Below are positions 1-5,789 of a DNA stretch of 11,316 nucleotides, one piece after another; position 1 is the stretch's first letter, and every line of letters begins with the position of its first letter. The stretch is from an uncultured Bacteroidota bacterium (GTDB taxonomy: Bacteria > Bacteroidota > Bacteroidia > Flavobacteriales > BACL11): positions 1 through 11,316 of the forward strand of contig CABXPN010000033.1 in assembly GCA_902514225.1 (NCBI GenBank), in the 5' to 3' direction. The notes under the pieces were generated by a model that worked only from the letters and a program-made list of their open reading frames with translations, had not been told where the DNA came from and made no database searches. The position numbers were made by a program, and so were the translations under genes.

Positions 1-387
1 GTTATTTCCAAAATTCAGATCATGAATATCAATTGCTCCTGTATGAAACGTATTTCTGGGCAAATACAGTGCATCATACTTATTGGGTGATTTAGGATAG
101 TGGTATGCTAATTCATTTGAATTTCGAAAGACAATAACTTCATCCTTACATGCGATAGCAATCTTATCTTGTTGGGTATCTTCAGCGATTCCCATTGCTT
201 TCTCAAAATTTCTGGGTAGTTGTATTAAGGAGTTTTCGTCTTTTGCAGAGATAAATACTACTTTCCCTGCTTGATATGTTGAAATAGCAATACTACAATT
301 CAGATTTTGAAGAAGTTCTGGAATCTGTGGAGTGTATTTGCAGCTGAATGGAGATAATTCTTTAGGATTTATATTTTGTGTATTCAT
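1..387 (-). CDS. TIGR03032/DUF4915-type protein, N-terminal part
   Basis: The reading frame is open from an ATG at 387 down to the left edge (129 codons), so only the N-terminal part is visible. The translation has features I recall from the TIGR03032 (DUF4915) family: a STYQAGKVVF segment near residue 36, a PRNFEKAMGIA segment near residue 59, and a YDALYLPR...HTGAIDIHDLNFG block at about residues 104-127. The biochemical role of the family is not established. Its repeated short beta-strand pattern suggests a propeller-like fold, which is inference. No signal peptide or membrane segment is seen, so it is probably cytoplasmic. It lies 64 bases downstream of the 3-hydroxyacyl-CoA dehydrogenase gene on the same strand with no convincing terminator between, so read-through is possible. 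The gap is A/T-rich and has no ribosome binding site. Family assignment is from memory of motifs. Confidence 0.75.
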   Translation of the reverse strand, partial: MNTQNINPKELSPFSCKYTPQIPELLQNLNCSIAISTYQAGKVVFISAKDENSLIQLPRNFEKAMGIAEDTQQDKIAIACKDEVIVFRNSNELAYHYPKSPNKYDALYLPRNTFHTGAIDIHDLNFGNN

Positions 388-451
388 AAAACAATAATAC
401 AAAAAAAAACGTGCAAAATCTGGCTGCCTTTTTTCTATTTGTTTAGGAAGA

Positions 452-1342
452 TTATTTTTTAAATTGAGAGGATACTTTCTTATTTCTTGGTCCATCAGAA
501 TAATCGTAAAACCCTTCTCCTGATTTAATACCTAGTTTCCCTTCAGAAACCATATTGATTAATGTTTTACTAGGAGCATATTTTGGATTTTCAAATCCTT
601 CATACATCACTTCTAAAATCGAAAGACAAACATCTAAACCAATAAAATCGGCTAAATGAAGAGGTCCCATTGGATGAGACATTCCCAATATCATAACAGT
701 ATCAATTTCCTCTACACCAGAAACATTCTCCTCTAAAGTTAATATAGCTTCATTTATCATTGGCATAAGTATTCTGTTTGCAACAAATCCTGGAGCATCA
801 TTTACTTCCACAGGAGATTTCCCTAGGTTTTTACTCATATCCATAATAGTAGTAGTGGTGATATCAGAAGTATCCTTCCCTCTTATTACCTCAACCAATT
901 TCATGATTGGAACAGGATTCATAAAATGCATTCCTATTACTTTGTCGGCTCTGTTAGTTTTTGCAGCAATTTGTGTTATAGAAATAGAAGATGTATTTGT
1001 ACCAAGAATAGTGTTCTCATCACAAATTTCATCTAGTTGTTTAAATATTTTTAGTTTTATATCTACATTTTCGGTTGCAGCTTCAATAACTAAATCTGAA
1101 CCTTTTACTGCAGAAGTTAAATCTGTATTTGTTGTTATGTTTAAAAGTGTTGAATTTTTATCTTCTTCAGATATTTTTTCTTTAGATACCATTCTATCTA
1201 AGTTTTTAGTAATAGTAGCTATTGCTCTATCTAATGCATCTGTAGAAATATCAACTAAATTTACTAAATATCCGCTTTGTGCAAAAGCATGTGCTATTCC
1301 ATTCCCCATTGTTCCCGCTCCAATTATTGTTATATTTTTCAT
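452..1342 (-). CDS. hbd: 3-hydroxyacyl-CoA (3-hydroxybutyryl-CoA) dehydrogenase
   Basis: This 296-residue cytoplasmic enzyme oxidises (S)-3-hydroxyacyl-CoA to 3-ketoacyl-CoA with NAD(P), or runs in reverse, in fatty-acid beta-oxidation or butyrate/phenylacetate-type metabolism. The N-terminal Rossmann domain begins with GAGTMG (residues 8-13). The HFMNPVP block supplies the catalytic His139, spaced 12 residues from Glu151 as in the known His-Glu dyad. Ser118 and Asn189 (in PGFVANR) fall at the positions of the other active-site residues. The C-terminal dimerisation domain (about 190-285) ends with the usual SGEGFYDY. Length is normal for a stand-alone single-domain enzyme; there is no fused enoyl-CoA hydratase. 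The start is three bases after the stop of the upstream lipoprotein gene, so the two are probably co-transcribed. Substrate chain length cannot be read from sequence; paaH or fadB-like names are equally possible. Confidence 0.93.
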   Translation of the reverse strand: MKNITIIGAGTMGNGIAHAFAQSGYLVNLVDISTDALDRAIATITKNLDRMVSKEKISEEDKNSTLLNITTNTDLTSAVKGSDLVIEAATENVDIKLKIFKQLDEICDENTILGTNTSSISITQIAAKTNRADKVIGMHFMNPVPIMKLVEVIRGKDTSDITTTTIMDMSKNLGKSPVEVNDAPGFVANRILMPMINEAILTLEENVSGVEEIDTVMILGMSHPMGPLHLADFIGLDVCLSILEVMYEGFENPKYAPSKTLINMVSEGKLGIKSGEGFYDYSDGPRNKKVSSQFKK

Positions 1343-1345
1343 CTT

Positions 1346-2212
1346 TTAATATACTATTTTTAAATTATCAAATTTTACCCAGGCATCTTCTGTTGTATCT
1401 GTTCTGAGCATGTTTATATAAAATTTTATTGAATTATTATCAATTGCTGAGCTAACTGTTGATGTCAGATTGATATATATTTTGTTCCAATCATCTTTAG
1501 GAGACACATGAACTAAACTTCTATTTTCAATTAAGAAAGGATAATTTACATATGCGCCAATAGTAAAAATATGGTTGCTTTTATAGTCTAATTCTAAATA
1601 TACTGGAGATGCAACTTGAGGTAAGTTTTCAAACTCTTCAGTAGCACATTCGAAAATAAGATTTTCATTATCTAAGATGGCTTCTGCAAAATGGTTTCCG
1701 TTTTCGGTATTTACTACAAAATCAATATCAGATTTTAATGTAGTATCAATATTTGTTCCTACTCCTTCAAAGTTTTCATAATCTATATTCGAATTAGATG
1801 TGTAATTAAAAACTGGAAGGATATCTAAACTACTATCCTGAACTAAAACGACATCTTTTTCATACATCTTATAAAAACTATATCTAACTCTTGTGTTGGA
1901 TATTCCATTATCTTTAATTCCAGCGAATATTTTGATATTTGTACTATCTTTTTGCAATATTGGTATGTTTGCAGGAATAGGATAAACTCCTCTGGCTTGG
2001 TCGTTTACATAAAGCCAAACATCTGTAATGTTATGCGTGTTTGATCCTTGATTTGAAGTAGTATTTAACTTAACTTCAGAAATACTAATATAAGATGGAA
2101 TCTCTTGAGAAACCTCTGTTTTATCACAAGATGAAAACATAAAAAATGACAAAAATGTTATCAGATTTATATTAACAAAAAGTTGTGTATTTTTATATAG
2201 ATTAATTTTCAA
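1346..2212 (-). CDS. lipoprotein of unknown function, predicted extracytoplasmic
   Basis: The 288-residue product starts with lysines, a hydrophobic stretch (about residues 11-26) and a lipobox-like FSSC, with Cys29 as the predicted lipidated residue, followed by DKTE; it is probably anchored in the outer or inner membrane. The mature part is rich in Ser, Asn, Thr and aromatic residues, with alternating strands. The NITDVWLYVNDQ and NIKIFAGIKDNGI segments (about residues 61-104) resemble a hypothetical lipoprotein group common in flavobacteria. The last ~90 residues (DDWNKIYINL, WVKFDNLKIVY) look like a beta-sandwich, carbohydrate-binding-like fold, which is inference. No enzyme motif is seen. 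There is no in-frame ATG before the signal peptide: the best start is a TTG at 2212, since the next Met (residue 25) would destroy the signal. The dehydrogenase gene follows after three bases, an odd partner for a surface lipoprotein. Confidence 0.75.
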   Translation of the reverse strand: MKINLYKNTQLFVNINLITFLSFFMFSSCDKTEVSQEIPSYISISEVKLNTTSNQGSNTHNITDVWLYVNDQARGVYPIPANIPILQKDSTNIKIFAGIKDNGISNTRVRYSFYKMYEKDVVLVQDSSLDILPVFNYTSNSNIDYENFEGVGTNIDTTLKSDIDFVVNTENGNHFAEAILDNENLIFECATEEFENLPQVASPVYLELDYKSNHIFTIGAYVNYPFLIENRSLVHVSPKDDWNKIYINLTSTVSSAIDNNSIKFYINMLRTDTTEDAWVKFDNLKIVY

Positions 2213-2292
2213 AATATATGAATTTTTGTTCTTTATTTGTTTTTAATAAAAACTTCTGCGAAAATATAAATTATTATCTGTAAAACTATAAA

Positions 2293-2943
2293 ATGAAGGA
2301 CACATTTAGACATAAAGGATTAAGGAAACAATTAGTAGATGAGCTTTCAGGAAAAGGAATAAAGGATAGTAAGGTATTAGACATGATAAATGAAATCCCT
2401 AGACATTTATTTATGGATAATGCTTTTATTCAATTTGCATATAAAGATAAGGCATTTCCTATTGGTGCAGGACAAACTATTTCTCAACCATATACAGTAG
2501 CTTTTCAGACTCAGCTTTTGGAGTTGAATCCTTATGAGAAAGTATTAGAAGTAGGTACAGGTTCTGGGTATCAGGCTGCAGTTCTGATAGGATTGGAAGC
2601 AAATGTTTATACTATAGAAAGACAAAAAGAACTTTTTCAGAAAACAAAGGAATTTTTACCAGAATTAGGGTACAACTGTAATTTCTATTATGGAGATGGT
2701 TATAAAGGGTTGGAACAATTTGCTCCATTTGACAAAATAATAGTGACTTGTGGTGCTCCAGCTATTCCTGAAGATCTTATAAAACAATTAAAGATAGGAG
2801 GAAGAATGGTCGCTCCTATAGGGGAAGGTGATGTACAAGTTATGAACCTTATTGAAAAAACATCAGAAACAGAAACTAAAATAACTACTCATGGGGAGTT
2901 TTCATTTGTACCCATGCTAAATGATAAAACTAATGGAAACTAA
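2293..2943 (+). CDS. pcm: protein-L-isoaspartate O-methyltransferase
   Basis: The 216-residue enzyme transfers a methyl group from S-adenosylmethionine to the isoaspartyl carboxylate of damaged proteins, starting their repair. The family signature GAGQTISQPYTVA (58-70) is followed by the SAM-binding glycine motif VLEVGTGSGYQ (84-94), an acidic residue at the end of strand 2 (IER, 108-110), GDG at 134-136, and the PAIPEDLI...GGRMVAPIG block (157-177). The chain ends shortly after FVPM (205-208), the usual C-terminal landmark. Length is typical. The start ATG has only an A-rich leader and no Shine-Dalgarno sequence. It is transcribed divergently from the lipoprotein/dehydrogenase pair. Its last codons (TNGN) overlap the 5' end of the phnA-like remnant, so the extreme C-terminus may have been reshaped by the deletion that truncated that gene (inference). 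Confidence 0.95.
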   Translation: MKDTFRHKGLRKQLVDELSGKGIKDSKVLDMINEIPRHLFMDNAFIQFAYKDKAFPIGAGQTISQPYTVAFQTQLLELNPYEKVLEVGTGSGYQAAVLIGLEANVYTIERQKELFQKTKEFLPELGYNCNFYYGDGYKGLEQFAPFDKIIVTCGAPAIPEDLIKQLKIGGRMVAPIGEGDVQVMNLIEKTSETETKITTHGEFSFVPMLNDKTNGN

Positions 2944-3143
2944 AGATTCGGTAGGAAACGTATTAAATGATGGAGATACAATTATAGTTGCTAAAACCAT
3001 TAAAAGTGAAAGGGATGTCGAAAACCCTAAAAAGAGGAGATAAAATAAAAAATATCCGAACTATCTCTGACCCTAATAATATTGAGTGTAGAGTTGGAAA
3101 ATCTTAGATTGTACTAAAAACCTGCTTTGTAAATAAGTCATAA
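2933..3143 (+). pseudogene. phnA-like gene remnant: 5'-truncated, frameshifted, with an internal stop
   Basis: Translating 2933-3004 gives KDSVGNVLNDGDTIIV, the start of the small C-terminal domain of PhnA (YjdM/zinc-ribbon) proteins. The frame then closes, but shifting by one base from 3006 restores the rest of the domain: VKG, KTLKRGDKIKNIR, IECRVGK, then a TAG stop (3105-3107), then IVLKTCF and a final TAA at 3141-3143. The lesion is one extra A in the AAAA run at 3002-3005. The N-terminal zinc-ribbon part is missing and pcm lies directly upstream, overlapping by 11 bases. One truncation, one frameshift and one nonsense codon make function very unlikely. PhnA proteins are of uncertain function despite their phosphonate name. 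The match is by eye from family memory, but several conserved blocks appear in order in two frames, which chance would not produce. Confidence 0.82.
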
Positions 3144-3281
3144 TTGTTTTTTAATAATTTCACAACCTTCAATTATTTCTTTTTCAGTTATAGTTAATGG
3201 TCGAGTAATACGAATTGCAGTTTTGGTAAATAAGAAGTAAAATAAAAGTAATCCATTTTCTAAAGATTTTTCTACTATTTT
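3138..3281 (-). pseudogene. detached C-terminal fragment of the class III aminotransferase
   Basis: Read on the minus strand, 3281 down to 3150 encodes 44 residues that match the C-terminal end of the intact aminotransferase at 3642-4835 (its residues ~345-388) at 36 of 44 positions by hand alignment, without gaps. Shared blocks include KSLENG, LFYFLFTKTAIRIT, PLTI and GCEIIK. The fragment ends with KQL and a TGA at 3138-3140. Nothing recognisable of the aminotransferase precedes it: homology stops at about 3281, and no start codon or PLP-binding region is present, so it cannot make an enzyme. It lies in the same orientation as the intact gene, so the two form an imperfect direct repeat around the small lipoprotein gene. 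Its 3' end overlaps the 3' end of the phnA-like remnant by six bases in convergent orientation. Confidence 0.9.
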
Positions 3282-3313
3282 TGTGTTAGTAGATGTATTT
3301 CTTTGTATATTTG
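3280..3313 (+). promoter_or_regulatory. predicted Bacteroidota-type promoter for the small lipoprotein
   Basis: A perfect -7 box TATATTTG (3306-3313, consensus TAnnTTTG) is preceded by TTTG at 3280-3283 as a possible -33 box, 22 bases away and at the long end of the accepted spacing. Initiation near 3320 would give a leader of about 34 bases to the ATG at 3354. The -33 element sits at the junction where aminotransferase homology ends. Confidence 0.6.
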
Positions 3314-3353
3314 TCGAGAGTATTAATTGATTATTTATTTAAAACTAAAAATT

Positions 3354-3599
3354 ATGAAAAAAATATTACTAATATTAACTATTGCATTTGCTTTTACTGC
3401 ATGCAATAAATGTGTAGAGTGCACGCAAGAAGATTCATCAGGTGATAATTATCAAATTAGCGCAAATGGAGAAACATTTGGTGATTATATTGAAGAAATA
3501 TGCAGTGATAACTTTGAGTCTAAAGATGATTTTAATGACTACATAGAAGAGCTAGAAGATGAATATAATTATGATTGTAAAAGTGATTTCTTTAACTAA
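3354..3599 (+). CDS. small acidic Cys-containing lipoprotein, function unknown
   Basis: This 81-residue protein starts with a compact lipoprotein signal: MKK, a hydrophobic core (residues 4-14) and FTAC with Cys17 as the predicted lipidation site. The mature chain has four further cysteines (Cys20, Cys23 in a CxxC arrangement, Cys50 and Cys75) and is strongly acidic, with many Asp and Glu residues in the last 45 positions. That suggests disulfides or metal binding outside the cytoplasm, which is inference. Small lipoproteins of this style are common in flavobacteria, and I know of no assigned function. I chose the ATG at 3354 because it begins directly at the lysines of the signal peptide; a TTG at 3327 in the same frame would add nine residues and leave almost no leader after the predicted promoter. 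It appears monocistronic, with its own promoter and a terminator 28 bases downstream. Confidence 0.8.
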   Translation: MKKILLILTIAFAFTACNKCVECTQEDSSGDNYQISANGETFGDYIEEICSDNFESKDDFNDYIEELEDEYNYDCKSDFFN

Positions 3600-3627
3600 A
3601 AACTCTTTAAATAGTTAAATTTAATAT

Positions 3628-3658
3628 AAAAAAGGAACCATTTAGTTCCTTTTTTTTT
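3628..3658. terminator. bidirectional intrinsic terminator between lipoprotein and aminotransferase
   Basis: AAAAAAGGAAC (3628-3638), a six-base loop and GTTCCTTTTTT (3645-3655) form an 11-bp stem followed by more T residues on the plus strand. The minus-strand transcript gives the mirror structure, also ending in a U-run. It can therefore stop both convergent units. The aminotransferase stop codon (3642-3644) lies in the loop, and its last codons (KKRN) form one arm of the stem. Confidence 0.88.
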
Positions 3659-4835
3659 GCTCTAATACTACTTTTATTATTTCACAACCTTTTATTATTT
3701 CTTCATCTGAAATTGTAAGAGGAGGAGTAATACGAATAGCCGTTTTAGTAAATAAAAAGTAGAATAAAATTAAACCATTTTCTAAAGATTTTTTTACTAC
3801 CTTTTTAGCTAATTCTTCATTTTCAAATTCTAAAGATAACATTAATCCATTTCCTCTAATCTTTTTTATTTTATGGTGTTTTAAATGAGTTCTGAAAAGT
3901 TGTTCTTTTTTATCTACATCTTCCATTAAATTGGAAGTAAGTAAATATTCTAAACAAGCTAAACTAGCAGCACAGTTTACTGGATGTCCACCGAAGGTAG
4001 TTATATGTCCTAGTTTTGGTTCAAAAGTTAGTAAGTTCATCAATTCCCAAGAAGAAATAAATGCTCCAATTGGCATTCCTGCTCCCATTCCTTTTGCAAT
4101 GCAAAGTATATCTGGTATTGTATCATACTTTTTAAATCCAAAAAGAGTTCCCAACCTTCCGTAACAAGTTTGTATTTCATCAAAAATAAGGAGTGTTCCT
4201 GTTTCATTACATTTCTCTCTTACTTTCTGCAAGAAGTTATTTGTTGGAGTTACAAAGCCTGTTCCACCTTGTATTACTTCAATAACAACTGCTGCAGTTT
4301 GTTTTGTTATATTTTTTAGGGAGCTTTCATCATTATAAATTATCTGATTACAATTGGGTAACAGAGGACGGTATTTTGCTTTATGTTCCTCATTTCCCAT
4401 AATGGAAAGTGCCCCTTGGGTAGAACCATGGTAAGAATCTTTACAAGAGATAATCTCTGATCTTCCTGTTGCTCTTTTTGCTAGTTTCATAGCACCTTCA
4501 ATTGCTTCTGTTCCTGAATTTACAAAATAAGTTGTACTTAAACTTTCTGGGAGATTATCGGCAAGTAGTTCGGCTAATTTATATTGTGGAGATTGTATGT
4601 ACTCTCCATAAACCATTACATGTGTGTATTTATCTAATTGTTCTTTTACAGCAGCAGTAATAATAGAGTTGGAGTGGCCTAAAGTATTGGCAGAAACTCC
4701 TGCTACAAAATCTAAATAGACTTTACCATTTACATCATAAATATAACTTCCTTTAGCCGATTCTATTTCCAAACAAGAAGGAAAAGGAAAGGTTTGTGCT
4801 TGGTGTTTTTTAAAGATGTCTTTTCCAGAAGACAT
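3642..4835 (-). CDS. class III PLP-dependent aminotransferase (acetylornithine/ornithine aminotransferase-like)
   Basis: The 397-residue cytoplasmic fold-type I enzyme moves an amino group between an amine or amino acid and a 2-oxo acid using pyridoxal phosphate. Visible landmarks are NSGTEA (106-111, cofactor phosphate binding), YHG (135-137, ring stacking), EVIQGGTG (186-193), DEIQ with Asp219, AKGMGAGMP with the Schiff-base Lys248, TTFGGHP (279-285) and Arg368 in RITPP. The EVIQGGTG sequence differs from the EPIQGEGG of classical ArgD/RocD and matches the group usually labelled 'aspartate aminotransferase family' in Bacteroidota, so the substrate is open and no symbol is given. Its start overlaps the transketolase C stop by one base (TAATG), indicating translational coupling and a shared transcript. 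A second, decayed copy of its C-terminus lies at 3138-3281. Confidence 0.92.
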   Translation of the reverse strand: MSSGKDIFKKHQAQTFPFPSCLEIESAKGSYIYDVNGKVYLDFVAGVSANTLGHSNSIITAAVKEQLDKYTHVMVYGEYIQSPQYKLAELLADNLPESLSTTYFVNSGTEAIEGAMKLAKRATGRSEIISCKDSYHGSTQGALSIMGNEEHKAKYRPLLPNCNQIIYNDESSLKNITKQTAAVVIEVIQGGTGFVTPTNNFLQKVREKCNETGTLLIFDEIQTCYGRLGTLFGFKKYDTIPDILCIAKGMGAGMPIGAFISSWELMNLLTFEPKLGHITTFGGHPVNCAASLACLEYLLTSNLMEDVDKKEQLFRTHLKHHKIKKIRGNGLMLSLEFENEELAKKVVKKSLENGLILFYFLFTKTAIRITPPLTISDEEIIKGCEIIKVVLEQKKRN

Positions 4836-5770
4836 TATTTTCTATTTATTACTTTTTTAGCAGAGGATATTATCTCTTTTGATGTAAGTCCGTATTTTTC
4901 CATCAGTTTCATAGGAGGTCCACTTTCTCCATAACTATCATTCATGGCAACCATTTCTATAGGTGTTGCTAGTTCTCTACTTAATAGTTGAGCGATACTA
5001 TCACCTAATCCACCATTCATTTGGTGTTCTTCTGCAGTAACAACACATTTAGTTTTCTTTACAGACTCTAAAATTGTATTATTGTCTAAAGGCTTTATAG
5101 TGTGTATGTTTATTACTTCTGCTGAAATCCCTTGTTTTTCTAATTCTATCTGAGCTTCCAAAGCTTCCCAAACTAAGTGTCCAGTAGCAAAAATACTTAC
5201 ATCAGTTCCTTCTTTTAAATGTAAAGCTTCACCAATTTTAAAGTCTTGATTTTCTGGAGTAAAGTTAGGAACTTTTGGTCTTCCGAATCTTAAATATACA
5301 GGACCTTCATAATCTGCAATAGCAATAGTAGCAGCTTTAGTTTGGTTATAATCACAAGGGTTTATTACAACCATTCCAGGTAACATTTTCATCATACCAA
5401 TATCTTCTAAAGTTTGGTGTGTTGCACCATCTTCTCCAAGTGTAAGTCCTGCATGAGAAGCACAGATTTTCACATTTTTATCAGAGTAGGATACAGCTTG
5501 TCTTATTTGGTCATAAACCCTTGCAGTAGAAAAGTTAGCAAAAGTTCCTGTAAAAGGAATTTTCCCTCCAACAGTAAGTCCTGCAGCCATACCTATCATA
5601 TTTGCTTCTGCAATACCTACCTGAAAAAATCTGTCTGGATGGTTTTCTGCAAAATCTCCCATTTTAAGAGATCCTATTAAGTCAGCACAAAGTGCAACTA
5701 CATTTTCGTTGGTTTTACCAAGATGTGTTAATCCTGCTCCAAATCCTGATCTTGTGTCTTTCATTTCCAT
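4835..5770 (-). CDS. transketolase, C-terminal subunit (pyrimidine-binding and C-terminal domains)
   Basis: This 311-residue protein carries the second half of transketolase, which works with the separate N-terminal subunit to transfer two-carbon units between sugar phosphates in the pentose phosphate pathway. The pyrimidine-binding domain contains VGIAEANM (51-58) with Glu55, the expected thiamine-activating glutamate, then GEDGATHQ (112-119) with His118, and RFGRP (161-165). The C-terminal domain (about 185-305) includes TAEEHQMNGGLG (245-256) and ESGPPMKLMEKYGLT (282-296). Length is normal for split transketolases. Two ATGs lie close together (5770 and 5764); I keep the upstream one. It starts 19 bases after the N-subunit stop and ends overlapping the aminotransferase start. 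A 1-deoxyxylulose-phosphate synthase role is less likely, since the two halves are separate and the transketolase C pattern fits. Confidence 0.93.
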   Translation of the reverse strand: MEMKDTRSGFGAGLTHLGKTNENVVALCADLIGSLKMGDFAENHPDRFFQVGIAEANMIGMAAGLTVGGKIPFTGTFANFSTARVYDQIRQAVSYSDKNVKICASHAGLTLGEDGATHQTLEDIGMMKMLPGMVVINPCDYNQTKAATIAIADYEGPVYLRFGRPKVPNFTPENQDFKIGEALHLKEGTDVSIFATGHLVWEALEAQIELEKQGISAEVINIHTIKPLDNNTILESVKKTKCVVTAEEHQMNGGLGDSIAQLLSRELATPIEMVAMNDSYGESGPPMKLMEKYGLTSKEIISSAKKVINRK

Positions 5771-5789
5771 AATAAATATCTATATTTTT

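Noticed and set aside
855..1349. 164-codon open frame on the plus strand opposite the dehydrogenase gene
   Set aside because: It lies wholly within a well-supported gene on the other strand, has a composition typical of an antisense shadow (Ile/Ser/Phe-rich) and no recognisable domain.
2232..2268. Promoter candidates in the pcm/lipoprotein divergent gap (TTTATTTG on plus, TATATTTT on minus)
   Set aside because: Each has one mismatch to TAnnTTTG and no clear -33 partner; promoters must exist in this 80-base gap, but I cannot place them with confidence.
3002..3008. Possible programmed frameshift in the A-run of the phnA-like sequence
   Set aside because: The run is only four A residues, there is no stimulatory hairpin I can see, the N-terminal half is missing, and a TAG interrupts the second frame, so decay explains it better.
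3327..3353. TTG start for the small lipoprotein
   Set aside because: It would add nine residues before the lysines of the signal peptide and leave only a few leader bases after the predicted transcription start.
3282..3660. Insertion sequence or integron cassette around the small lipoprotein
   Set aside because: No transposase, integrase, terminal inverted repeats or attC-like structure is visible; only the imperfect direct repeats of aminotransferase sequence are present.
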